From an uncultured Ruminococcus sp. (GTDB lineage: Bacteria > Bacillota > Clostridia > Oscillospirales > Acutalibacteraceae), in NCBI GenBank assembly GCA_902783065.1, contig CACZPV010000200.1:1-12718 (forward strand): a DNA stretch of 12,718 bases, read 5' to 3'. Every line of letters begins with the position of its first letter. The stretch's first letter is position 1. The translations under genes were made by a program, and so were the position numbers. Below the pieces are notes generated by a model. It saw only the letters and a list, made by a program, of their open reading frames with translations. It did no database searches and was not told the origin of the DNA. Below are positions 5,614 through 12,363 of the stretch, piece by piece.

Positions 5614-6399
5614 ATGAAAAACAATTTTAAAGTGTTAATTGCAGAAGAGGAAAAAGACTACGTATCACCTGATACAAATGTATTTGAAAAACATGGCTTC
5701 ATACCTAAATTCTGTGAAAAGAACGGACGTAAAGTACTGGAAGAGATAGAAACCTTTGAACCGGACGTAGTTCTGATAGATGTATTCATGAGCGGAATTG
5801 ACGGAATAGGAGTAATAAAGAAAACCAAAGCAAGCCGCAAGAACCACTCACCTGTTTTCGTAATTGTATCACATTTTGCAAGTCCGATCATTGAAAGAGA
5901 GGCAATTGAAGCCGGTGCTGCCTATTATATGATCAAACCTTTTCGAACAGATGACCTGCTGGACAGGATTTCAGATCTGATCGACTTCTGTAAAAAACAG
6001 AAAGAGTATGTTTTTTCTGCTCCTCAGGAAAACAAACTGGAATGTACCGTTACGGAAATGCTGCATCAGATCGGAGTACCTGCTCATATCAAAGGATATC
6101 ATTACATCAGAGATTCCATCATCATGTGTGTAAGGCAGCCTCAGATGATCAATGCTGTTACAAAGGAACTCTATCCAGCCGTTGCAGAACGATTTGACAC
6201 TACACCCTCACGGGTAGAAAGAGCAATCCGTCATGCAATTGAAGTAGCCTGGGACAGAGGTGATATTGACGTACTTAATTCATATTTTGGGTACACCATA
6301 CACAATGGCAGAGGAAAGCCCACAAACAGCGAATTTGTAGCAATGCTGTCCGACCGTATCCGCCTTGGTGAAGATCGTCCGGCAGTTGTTCCCGCATAA
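5614..6399 (+). CDS. spo0A: Sporulation master response regulator Spo0A, atypical receiver
   Basis: A 261-residue response regulator. GGGGG at 5602-5606 lies 7 nt before the ATG. The N-terminal receiver (about 1-125) keeps the phosphoacceptor D56 in VVLIDVFM, the Thr/Ser switch residue as S86, and K108 in MIKPF. The acidic pocket that is Asp-Asp in B. subtilis (D10, D11) is Glu-Glu here (E11, E12), and the usual MP after the phospho-Asp strand reads MS. The C-terminal effector (about 140-251) is strongly conserved, with the recognition helix region SRVERAIRHAIEVAW and the KPTNSEF motif. Phosphorylated Spo0A activates spoIIA and other early genes by binding 0A boxes. It lies downstream of spoIVB as in Bacillus and converges on the acetyltransferase gene 60 bp away. 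Identity is certain; whether the altered pocket changes phosphorylation is open. Confidence 0.96.
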   Translation: MKNNFKVLIAEEEKDYVSPDTNVFEKHGFIPKFCEKNGRKVLEEIETFEPDVVLIDVFMSGIDGIGVIKKTKASRKNHSPVFVIVSHFASPIIEREAIEAGAAYYMIKPFRTDDLLDRISDLIDFCKKQKEYVFSAPQENKLECTVTEMLHQIGVPAHIKGYHYIRDSIIMCVRQPQMINAVTKELYPAVAERFDTTPSRVERAIRHAIEVAWDRGDIDVLNSYFGYTIHNGRGKPTNSEFVAMLSDRIRLGEDRPAVVPA

Positions 6400-6459
6400 A
6401 CCGGTTGAATACCTCTCCTGTCCGTTTATAACGGATTATCCGACAGCTGAACCAATCCA

Positions 6460-6963
6460 TTAACGAAGCAATGCAAATATTTCGTAGTTATAGGATTTAT
6501 TATTTTTAAATATGGCATTATGTACGGTTCCCTCATGGATAAAGCCAGCTTTTTTCAAAGCACGAACTGCTTCTATATGATTGGAATAAGGACGTGCTTC
6601 TATACGGAGAATATCATATGTTTCAAAACAAAGTCTGCACATTTCAGAAACCGCCGCTGAACCCAATCCCCGGCAACGGTATTCTTTTATGATCCAAACA
6701 CTGAGCTCGGCACTTTTTTCATAAACTCCGTTTCCAAAAACCACATCCACACCGCCGATAATATGGCCGCCGCACTGTATAGCCCGGCATACCTGTCTTT
6801 CTTCACTGTTAAGCATACGTTCGCTGATATATTCTACGGCAAACGCTGTATCCATAGGATACGGGAGAGTTTCGCACATATTATCCGACAAATGTGGGTC
6901 TTTCATAGCGTAAATAAAATCATCAAGATAATTGGTTTTCCATTTTACAAGTTTGAAGTCCAT
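6460..6963 (-). CDS. GNAT-family N-acetyltransferase (RimJ/RimL-like)
   Basis: A 167-residue protein on the minus strand with AGGAGG 6 nt upstream of its ATG. The acetyl-CoA-binding motif A is seen as ELSVWIIKEYRCRGLGSAAV, with the R96-x-x-G99-x-G101 signature. The late segment EARPYSNHIEAVRALKKAGF corresponds to the conserved N-x-x-S/A-x-x-x-x-x-K-x-GF of RimJ/RimL-type enzymes. It transfers an acetyl group from acetyl-CoA to an amine, such as a protein N-terminus, an amino acid or a small molecule; the substrate cannot be read from the sequence. It converges on spo0A, has its own promoter, and diverges from the beta-helix lipoprotein gene, so no functional link to sporulation is implied. 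No strong terminator separates it from spo0A; only a 5-bp stem TCCGT/ACGGA is seen between them. Confidence 0.85.
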   Translation of the reverse strand: MDFKLVKWKTNYLDDFIYAMKDPHLSDNMCETLPYPMDTAFAVEYISERMLNSEERQVCRAIQCGGHIIGGVDVVFGNGVYEKSAELSVWIIKEYRCRGLGSAAVSEMCRLCFETYDILRIEARPYSNHIEAVRALKKAGFIHEGTVHNAIFKNNKSYNYEIFALLR

Positions 6964-7026
6964 AGTAAACCTCCTAAATAATCACCAACTGCCTCAACCA
7001 TGGTGAAGCGATAGCTTATCATCTAT

Positions 7027-7035
7027 ATTATACCA
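7027..7035 (-). promoter_or_regulatory. Extended -10 promoter for the acetyltransferase gene
   Basis: On the minus strand the sequence reads TGGTATAAT, a perfect extended -10 (TGnTATAAT), which can compensate for the poor -35. Transcription would start near 7020, giving a leader of roughly 57 nt. The leader holds a 6-bp inverted repeat TCACCA/TGGTGA upstream of the ribosome site. Confidence 0.55.
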
Positions 7036-7104
7036 TACATTTTAAAAAATGCTATAGTATTTTGATTCTTTCAAAAATATTACCGCTATAGATACAAAAT
7101 AACC

Positions 7105-7186
7105 TCCGGATCCCCATGCTGTTAAAAGGCGTGGGGATTTATTCTGATTAATGACAGAGAGCACATCCGGATTTGTGAGTTTTTTT
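7105..7186 (+). ncRNA. Candidate structured RNA or regulatory element between divergent genes
   Basis: TCCGGAT (7105-7111) can pair with ATCCGGA (7165-7171). Inside lies a 10-bp hairpin, 7110-7119 with 7129-7138 (one G-U pair, 9-nt loop). Seven T (7180-7186) follow the closing arm. A weak promoter-like pair, TTGATT (7062-7067) and TATAGA (7087-7092), lies just upstream but with a 19-bp spacer. It matches no RNA family I recognise and could also be a DNA-level element or a degraded repeat. Confidence 0.25.
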
Positions 7187-7260
7187 GTCTGCGTAAGACA
7201 ATAAAATAAATTATTAAAAAAATTTAAGATTTAATTTACATTTGTTTCATATCATCAACA

Positions 7261-7300
7261 TATTGTAATTCAAAATTTATACTATAATATGGTTACAATA
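7261..7300 (+). promoter_or_regulatory. Promoter of the beta-helix lipoprotein gene flanked by an 8-bp inverted repeat
   Basis: TATAAT at 7283-7288 is a perfect -10; no good -35 is seen at 17 bp. TATTGTAA (7261-7268) and TTACAATA (7293-7300) form a perfect inverted repeat enclosing the -10, with half-site centres 32 bp apart, about three helical turns. This arrangement fits a repressor operator, but the regulator is unknown. Confidence 0.45.
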
Positions 7301-7343
7301 AACTAAAAGGAATCTATTCCGAAAAACAGGGGGATATTATAAT

Positions 7344-9509
7344 ATGAGAATAAAAAAACGATTCGCCACTATATTATTCTGTGCGGTTCTCGCAGCATCA
7401 GCCACATTATCCGGATGCGGTCAGAATAACGGAGAAAAACTGATCAATTCAGCACCGTCCCCAACTGAATCAACTGCTGTATCTGATAATTCCGTAAAAA
7501 CCGAATCATCGGTGACCTTAGAGCAAAGCGACACTGATTCCACCTATAACGAGAGTAACAGTACCAGAATTGCACTGGACGGCACATCCGTAAAAATCAC
7601 TGGAAGCGGTGCAAAAGCAGACGGCGGAACTATCACAATTTCTTCTGCCGGCACTTATATTCTGCGCGGAAAACTGACAGAGGGTAAAATCGTCATTGCT
7701 GCAAATAAAAAAGACGAGGTTAAACTTGTTCTTGACAACGCAGATATTACAAGTTCTGGTGCTCCTGCCATATATTCTTCAAAATGCGGAAAAACAATTC
7801 TGCTACTTAACAAAGGTACAACCAATGTACTGACCGACGGCAAAGATTATGTCAAGTCTGCTGAAAACAGTGAAGAAGAAAATGATTCTCCGAATGCAGC
7901 AGTGTTTATTCAGGATGATCTTACTATTCTCGGCGAAGGAACACTGACCGTCAATGCAAATGCTCACAACGGTATCACCTCAAAGGATACGCTTAAAATC
8001 ACCGGAGGTACCATCAACGTTAATGCTGAAAACCATGGCATTACCGGCAAAGATAATCTTTATGTCAGCGGCGGTACAATCACCGTTAACGCAAATAACG
8101 GCGACGGTTTGCGTTCCACATATTCAAAAGATGATGACTCTGAAAAAGGTCATGTATATATTGAAAGTGCTGACATCAATATCATATGCTCCAATGATGG
8201 AATACAGGCTGAAGAAAATATGATTATCAACAGCGGAACCATAAGCATTGTTACTGCCGGTGGAGCTGACAACAACAAAACTATTAAAAACAGTAATGAT
8301 TTTATGAAAAATAATACCGCTTCAAACTCCTCGAATGAAGATAAACATTTTAAAGGTCTTAAAGCCGGAGCCGATATTACCATATCATCGGGTAAGCTGA
8401 CCATTGATGCATATGACGATGCGATTCATAGTAATAGCAACATTACAATCAACGGAGGTTCTGCTTCAATCAAAAGCGGCGACGATGCAGTCCATGCTGA
8501 CGGTACTTTAGAGATCAATAACGGTACGATCAATGTACAAAGTTCCTATGAAGGACTGGAAGCAGAAGTTATTAATATTACCGGAGGTAATATCGATATA
8601 AATGCAGCTGACGATGGTATCAACTGTTCAGGAGGCAATGACCAAAGCGGTTTTGGCGGTATGGACGGCAGTATGAAATTCCGAAACGGTTTTGGATTTA
8701 ATCAGAATATTACAGAACAAAATTCTGACGGACAAGGAAGTATGCCTGAAATGCCTGTGGGTGAAAATCCTCAGGGCAATATGCCCGAGATGCCGCAGGG
8801 TGAAAATCCTCAGGGCAGTATGCCTGAGATGCCGCAAGGTGAAAATCCTCAGGGCGGTATGCATGGTAATGTCAATAATTCAGCAGTATTAACCATAAGC
8901 GGTGGAACAATTCACGTCAATGCACAGGGTGATGGTCTGGACAGCAACGGCACACTCAATATTACCGGAGGCAATATAGTTATCGACGGTACAACAAGCG
9001 GCGGCAACGGAATTATTGATCATGACGGAAGCTGTACGGTCAGCGGAGGCACCTTGATTGGTGCAGGAACCTCTGATATGTTGGAGATGCCCGGAGAAGA
9101 CTCAACACAAAACACAATAGCGGTACTGTTTGAACAAAATATGACAGCCGGTACACCTGTATATATTCTTGACAGCAGCGGTAAAGTCATTGCAAAAATG
9201 TCACCTGTGAAAAACTATGGCTGCTTTATTTTCAGTTCTCCTGACCTGAAAAACGGGGAATCCTATACCGTTTATACAGGCACAAGTACAAGCGATGAAG
9301 CTGATAATGATTACTATGCTGACGGTAAAGTTCCCGGTGCTGAAAAATACACAAGCTTTACACTTTCAGACAGTAAAGTTACTTATGTGAATTCCAGCGG
9401 TGTTACCACCTATTCCGGCGGAATAGGCGGCGGGATGACACGGAATATGTTTCCCGGTCAAAACAGAATGAATCATAACGTCAGTATGCCTGCAAATACA
9501 TTAGTGTAG
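7344..9509 (+). CDS. Cthe_2159-like carbohydrate-binding beta-helix lipoprotein
   Basis: A 721-residue exported lipoprotein. AGGGGGA (7328-7334) precedes the ATG by 9 nt. The signal peptide ends in the lipobox LSGC with C25 as lipidated residue, followed by a Ser/Thr/Asn-rich linker. From about residue 70 to 430, short repeats of the type ITGGTINVNAENHGI and DDGINCSGG describe a right-handed parallel beta-helix with regularly placed Asp/Asn, as in Clostridium thermocellum Cthe_2159, a calcium-dependent polygalacturonate binder (family knowledge). A Gly/Met/Pro/Gln-rich insert (about 429-510) contains three 13-residue repeats (467-505); the helix then resumes (about 513-570) before a C-terminal beta domain. 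It probably binds plant or host polysaccharide, or calcium, at the cell surface. No catalytic site is evident, though a lyase activity cannot be excluded. It is transcribed alone and ends at a bidirectional terminator. Confidence 0.8.
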   Translation: MRIKKRFATILFCAVLAASATLSGCGQNNGEKLINSAPSPTESTAVSDNSVKTESSVTLEQSDTDSTYNESNSTRIALDGTSVKITGSGAKADGGTITISSAGTYILRGKLTEGKIVIAANKKDEVKLVLDNADITSSGAPAIYSSKCGKTILLLNKGTTNVLTDGKDYVKSAENSEEENDSPNAAVFIQDDLTILGEGTLTVNANAHNGITSKDTLKITGGTINVNAENHGITGKDNLYVSGGTITVNANNGDGLRSTYSKDDDSEKGHVYIESADINIICSNDGIQAEENMIINSGTISIVTAGGADNNKTIKNSNDFMKNNTASNSSNEDKHFKGLKAGADITISSGKLTIDAYDDAIHSNSNITINGGSASIKSGDDAVHADGTLEINNGTINVQSSYEGLEAEVINITGGNIDINAADDGINCSGGNDQSGFGGMDGSMKFRNGFGFNQNITEQNSDGQGSMPEMPVGENPQGNMPEMPQGENPQGSMPEMPQGENPQGGMHGNVNNSAVLTISGGTIHVNAQGDGLDSNGTLNITGGNIVIDGTTSGGNGIIDHDGSCTVSGGTLIGAGTSDMLEMPGEDSTQNTIAVLFEQNMTAGTPVYILDSSGKVIAKMSPVKNYGCFIFSSPDLKNGESYTVYTGTSTSDEADNDYYADGKVPGAEKYTSFTLSDSKVTYVNSSGVTTYSGGIGGGMTRNMFPGQNRMNHNVSMPANTLV
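8742..8858 (+). repeat. Three tandem 39-bp in-frame repeats
   Basis: Three consecutive 39-bp units encode MPEMPVGENPQGN, MPEMPQGENPQGS and MPEMPQGENPQGG. The units are nearly identical at DNA level, differing mainly at third positions and in the final codon. They lie in the flexible insert of the beta-helix lipoprotein, and slippage or recombination could change copy number without shifting the frame. Confidence 0.95.
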
Positions 9510-9527
9510 TACTGGATTCTTGAAACT

Positions 9528-9592
9528 AAAAAAAACAAAAGCTCCGTTCCAAAAGCAGAAAGCCCATTGGAACGGAGCGATTTTTCTTTTTT
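9528..9592. terminator. Bidirectional intrinsic terminator between convergent genes
   Basis: GCTCCGTTCCAA (9541-9552) pairs perfectly over 12 bp with TTGGAACGGAGC (9567-9578) around a 14-nt loop. On the + strand a T-rich tract follows (9581-9592, one C). On the minus strand the A-run at 9528-9540 supplies the T-tract, so it serves both the lipoprotein gene and the aminotransferase gene. Its right edge reaches the aminotransferase stop codon (9591-9593). Confidence 0.93.
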
Positions 9593-10868
9593 ACTTATTG
9601 AGAAATTTTTCTGCTGCTGCCAGCTTAACGCTGATACAGAAAATTTCCATTGCTGCCTGCAATTCCTCTACCGGCGGATAAGAGGGTGCAATACGGATAT
9701 TACTGTCCTTAGGATCATTACCATACGGGAAAGTAGCGCCGGCTCCCGTCAGAACAACACCGGCTTCTTTACAAAGTCCGACAACCTTCTTTGCACATCC
9801 TTCTTCTACATCAACACTGACAAAATAACCGCCGTTCGGGTTCTGCCAACGTGCAATGCCCAGATCAGAAAGTTCTTTTTCCAGCATACTGACAACAATT
9901 TTGAATCTCGGCTCAAGGATGGCTCTGTGTTTTTTCATATGAGCGAGCACACCATCAACATCTTTGAAATAAAGAACGTGACGGAGCATATTGATTTTGT
10001 CAAAGCCAATAGTAGTATAAGTATAACGGTCGTTAATCAGCTTCAGATTGCTTTTGCTTGCTGCTACTGCTGCAACGCCGGAGCCGGGGAAGGTGATTTT
10101 TGAAGTTGAACAAAACTCAAATACCATATCCTCATTGCCGTTCTTTTTCAGTTCGTCAAAAATATTCAGAAGATGATCTGGTGTATCGGTAATATCATGA
10201 ATAATATAGGCATTATCCCACATAATTCTGAAATCATCAGCAGCGGGCTTCAATGCAGCAAATCTTCTGACTGTTTCATCGGAATAAGTAATTCCCTGAG
10301 GATTGGAGTATTTAGGTACACACCAGATTCCCTTAATTGTAGAATCTTCACTGACAAGCTTTTCTACTATATCCATATCGGGACCTGTCTGAGTCATTGG
10401 CACAGGTATCATTTCAATTCCGAAATACTCGGTAATACCAAAGTGTCTGTCATATCCCGGAGAGGGACACAAAAACTTCAATTTTCCCTGCTTGTTCCAT
10501 GGTTTACCGCCCGCACCCTGTCTCATCAGACATGCCATTGTATCGAACATCAGATTCAGACTTGAATTACCGCCAACAAAAACATTCTCAGGATCTACAC
10601 CAAGAATACCTGCAAACAGTCTTCTTGCTTCAATAATTCCATAGAGATTGCCGTAATTGCGGATATCAGGACAATCCTCGGTTTTAAAATTTGTTTCCGG
10701 TGTTACAACACCAAACATTCCATTGGAAAGAGAAATCTGCTCAGCGCCCGGCTTACCTCTCGCCATGTTCAGTGACAAACCCTTTGCTTTATACTCAGCA
10801 TATATCTCGCTGAGCTTTTTATATTCTTCTTCAAGCTGTGTTTTATCCATTGTTGAATACAAGGACAT
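9591..10868 (-). CDS. Class I PLP aminotransferase, aspartate aminotransferase subgroup Ic-like
   Basis: A 425-residue minus-strand protein with AGGAGG 7 nt before its ATG. The motifs fit the fold-type I aminotransferases of the Asp_aminotransf type (Pfam PF12897): NMARGKPGAEQISLSNGM near the N-terminus, RNYGNLYGI, GGNSSLNLMFDT at the cofactor phosphate site, KYSNPQG with the PLP-contacting Asn, MWDNAYIIHD with the Asp that holds the pyridine nitrogen, and STSKITFPGSG with the Schiff-base lysine K257. NIRIAPSYPP near the end carries the substrate carboxylate-binding arginine. It probably interconverts aspartate and 2-oxoglutarate with oxaloacetate and glutamate, but other amino donors are possible. 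It appears monocistronic, ending at the shared bidirectional terminator. Family assignment is firm; substrate is inferred. Confidence 0.9.
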   Translation of the reverse strand: MSLYSTMDKTQLEEEYKKLSEIYAEYKAKGLSLNMARGKPGAEQISLSNGMFGVVTPETNFKTEDCPDIRNYGNLYGIIEARRLFAGILGVDPENVFVGGNSSLNLMFDTMACLMRQGAGGKPWNKQGKLKFLCPSPGYDRHFGITEYFGIEMIPVPMTQTGPDMDIVEKLVSEDSTIKGIWCVPKYSNPQGITYSDETVRRFAALKPAADDFRIMWDNAYIIHDITDTPDHLLNIFDELKKNGNEDMVFEFCSTSKITFPGSGVAAVAASKSNLKLINDRYTYTTIGFDKINMLRHVLYFKDVDGVLAHMKKHRAILEPRFKIVVSMLEKELSDLGIARWQNPNGGYFVSVDVEEGCAKKVVGLCKEAGVVLTGAGATFPYGNDPKDSNIRIAPSYPPVEELQAAMEIFCISVKLAAAEKFLNK

Positions 10869-11227
10869 GAAAATTCCTCCTATAAAATGATTCAGATTCA
10901 GTGAAACACTAAAAATCGTACTTCTGCTTATAAAAAGCCGAAAGCAGCTTTTCGCAGCCAGTTACCATTTTAAACTATCAGAAGACAAAATGCAAGTTTT
11001 ATTTCTCTATCCTGCAAAAACCATGGATTTACAGAATAATTGTTCGATAATCAACATATTTTTGTTTATTTCGCCTATTTCCTGCCAACTTCCGGTCAAT
11101 GTCGTCAACATAACGGATTCAGATTCACTTCATCAAAAAAAATCCCACTGTCGGAATAAATAGCTGTAATGTTTCATAATTATGGAGCATAACCTCATAC
11201 AGTCTGCTGAACAGGAGGTGATTTTTT
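10869..11227. other. Divergent intergenic region (359 bp)
   Basis: No ORF with a ribosome site was found. A short stem-loop CGAAA/TTTCG lies near 10939-10956 in the presumed aminotransferase leader. GATTCAGATTCA occurs twice in direct orientation (10889-10900 and 11116-11127). CATAAT at 11175-11180 could be the -10 of the downstream small lipoprotein gene, without a clear -35. TGTCGGA near 11149 is one base from a Spo0A box, which is too weak to call. Confidence 0.6.
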
Positions 11228-11581
11228 ATGCAAAAGTCTGATCCGAAAGCAATCAGTATTATAATATGCATAGCCGTTGTAATAAGTTTTTCCGCATGCC
11301 ATCCTTCTGCTCCTGAAACTGCCGCTCAGGAATTGTGTATACACACATGGGTCAGTGAAGACCACAAAGGAACACTGACCTTCCACGACAATATAATCAG
11401 CATAAGTATTCCCTGCAATCAAGGTAAAACCAAGCTGACCGGAATTTACTTTGCAAATGAAGAAATAATCACGGTTGTCACAAAAGATTACGGAAATATC
11501 GAATTGAATTACAAACTCGACAATGAAAAACTACTGTTATCTTACGCCGGCACTGAAATGACATTTTTTAAAACAACATAA
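11228..11581 (+). CDS. Small putative lipoprotein of unknown function
   Basis: A 117-residue protein starting at ATG 11228, preceded by an excellent AGGAGGTGA (11213-11221). The N-terminus is MQKSDPKAISIIICIAVVIS-type: charged, then hydrophobic, ending FSAC with C24 as the probable lipidated cysteine; Phe at -3 is less usual than Leu, so confidence in lipidation is moderate. The mature part alternates beta-prone stretches (WVSEDHKGTLTFHDN, TKLTGIYFANEEIITVV, NIELNYKLDNEKLLLSYAG), resembling the small beta-barrel lipoproteins whose members start with a G-x-W-x-x-x-x-x-G-T-L-x-F pattern common in Firmicutes (DUF5640/lipocalin-like). I cannot assign a function. Its last codon lies in the arm of a hairpin shared with the convergent coaX gene. 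Confidence 0.75.
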   Translation: MQKSDPKAISIIICIAVVISFSACHPSAPETAAQELCIHTWVSEDHKGTLTFHDNIISISIPCNQGKTKLTGIYFANEEIITVVTKDYGNIELNYKLDNEKLLLSYAGTEMTFFKTT

Positions 11582-11596
11582 CTGCTATGTTGTTTT
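11570..11596. terminator. Shared hairpin overlapping two convergent stop codons
   Basis: AAAACAACATA (11570-11580) pairs perfectly over 11 bp with TATGTTGTTTT (11586-11596), with a 5-nt loop ACTGC. The TAA of the small lipoprotein gene (11579-11581) and the TGA of coaX (minus strand, 11598-11596) both touch the stem. The T-runs lie mostly inside the stem; on the minus strand a T4A6 stretch follows. It probably acts as a compact bidirectional terminator, weaker than a GC-rich one. Confidence 0.6.
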
Positions 11597-12363
11597 CATG
11601 AACAATTCTTGCGATAAATAATTTCCAGACCTTTAAGCAAAAGATCATCGTCAACAATAATCTTGTGACGGCAGTTCGGTATAATCTTTGAGGAAAGACC
11701 ACCCGTAGCAATTACCGTTGGTTCTCCATCCAGTTCCTCCCTCATTCTGTCAATCAAACCATCCAGCATTGCAGCATTGCCAAGCACAACTCCGGACCGC
11801 AGGCAATCCGCAGTATTAGTTCCGATTACTTTTTTAGGAGTTTCCAGACTAATACTCTGAAGCTGCGCAGCATTGACCGTCAGAGATTCCATTGCTACTT
11901 TAACTCCGGGTGCAATAATTCCGCCCCTGTAAATTCCATTTTTATCAATTGCCACAACAGTTGTTGCCGTTCCCATATCTATAATTATAAGCGGTTTTTT
12001 ATAGTTAGCAAGAGCCGCAACGGCACCTACAACAAGATCACTTCCCAGTGTGGCGGGATTATCAATACGAATATTAAGCCCTGTTTTGATTCCGGGACCG
12101 ATAATCAACGGATTCTTTCCTGTGATCAATGTTCCTGCTTTTTTCAGAACCTCGTTCAGTTGAGGAACAACACTGGAAATAATAACACCATCAAAATCCG
12201 AAACCTTGCATCCGTTGATCTCAATAAGCGTTTTAAAAATCACCGCATATTCGTCTTCTGTTTTGTTTCTGTCGGTATTAACTCTTGACAGAAAATTGGT
12301 TTTTCCGTTTTCAATTCCTCCGAAAACAATGTTTGTATTTCCTACATCAATAGCCAATATCAT
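11596..12363 (-). CDS. coaX: Type III pantothenate kinase
   Basis: A 255-residue protein of the usual CoaX length and an ASKHA-fold kinase. Motifs are the phosphate loop AIDVGNTNIV (D6, G8, N9, T10), NPATLGSDLVVGAVAA with D109 in the position of the catalytic aspartate, LIIIDMGTATTVVAID (D129-T135), GGIIAPGV, and VIATGGL at 218-223 for adenosine binding. It phosphorylates pantothenate in the first step of coenzyme A synthesis; type III enzymes are typically insensitive to CoA feedback and need a monovalent cation (family knowledge). GSDL replaces the more common GADR, with Leu at 110 where many homologues have Arg; related clostridial sequences seem to share this, so I do not treat it as a defect. 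GGAGG lies 7 nt upstream, and its ATG overlaps the stop of the upstream channel gene as ATGA, indicating translational coupling. Confidence 0.95.
   Translation of the reverse strand: MILAIDVGNTNIVFGGIENGKTNFLSRVNTDRNKTEDEYAVIFKTLIEINGCKVSDFDGVIISSVVPQLNEVLKKAGTLITGKNPLIIGPGIKTGLNIRIDNPATLGSDLVVGAVAALANYKKPLIIIDMGTATTVVAIDKNGIYRGGIIAPGVKVAMESLTVNAAQLQSISLETPKKVIGTNTADCLRSGVVLGNAAMLDGLIDRMREELDGEPTVIATGGLSSKIIPNCRHKIIVDDDLLLKGLEIIYRKNCS

Larger units (their letters stand above)
6964..7343. other. Divergent intergenic region (380 bp)
   Basis: It contains the minus-strand promoter for the acetyltransferase near 7030, the plus-strand promoter for the beta-helix gene near 7285, and between them a structured segment (7105-7186) that belongs to neither predicted transcript. 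No ORF with a ribosome site was found. Confidence 0.7.

Noticed and set aside
9567..10103. 178-residue plus-strand ORF opposite the aminotransferase
   Set aside because: Antisense shadow of a clearly conserved enzyme; starts in a terminator arm and lacks a ribosome site.
10889..11127. GATTCAGATTCA present twice, 227 bp apart, as possible attachment or target-site repeats
   Set aside because: The enclosed DNA has no mobile-element gene or terminal inverted repeats; the 12-mer is internally repetitive and may recur by chance.
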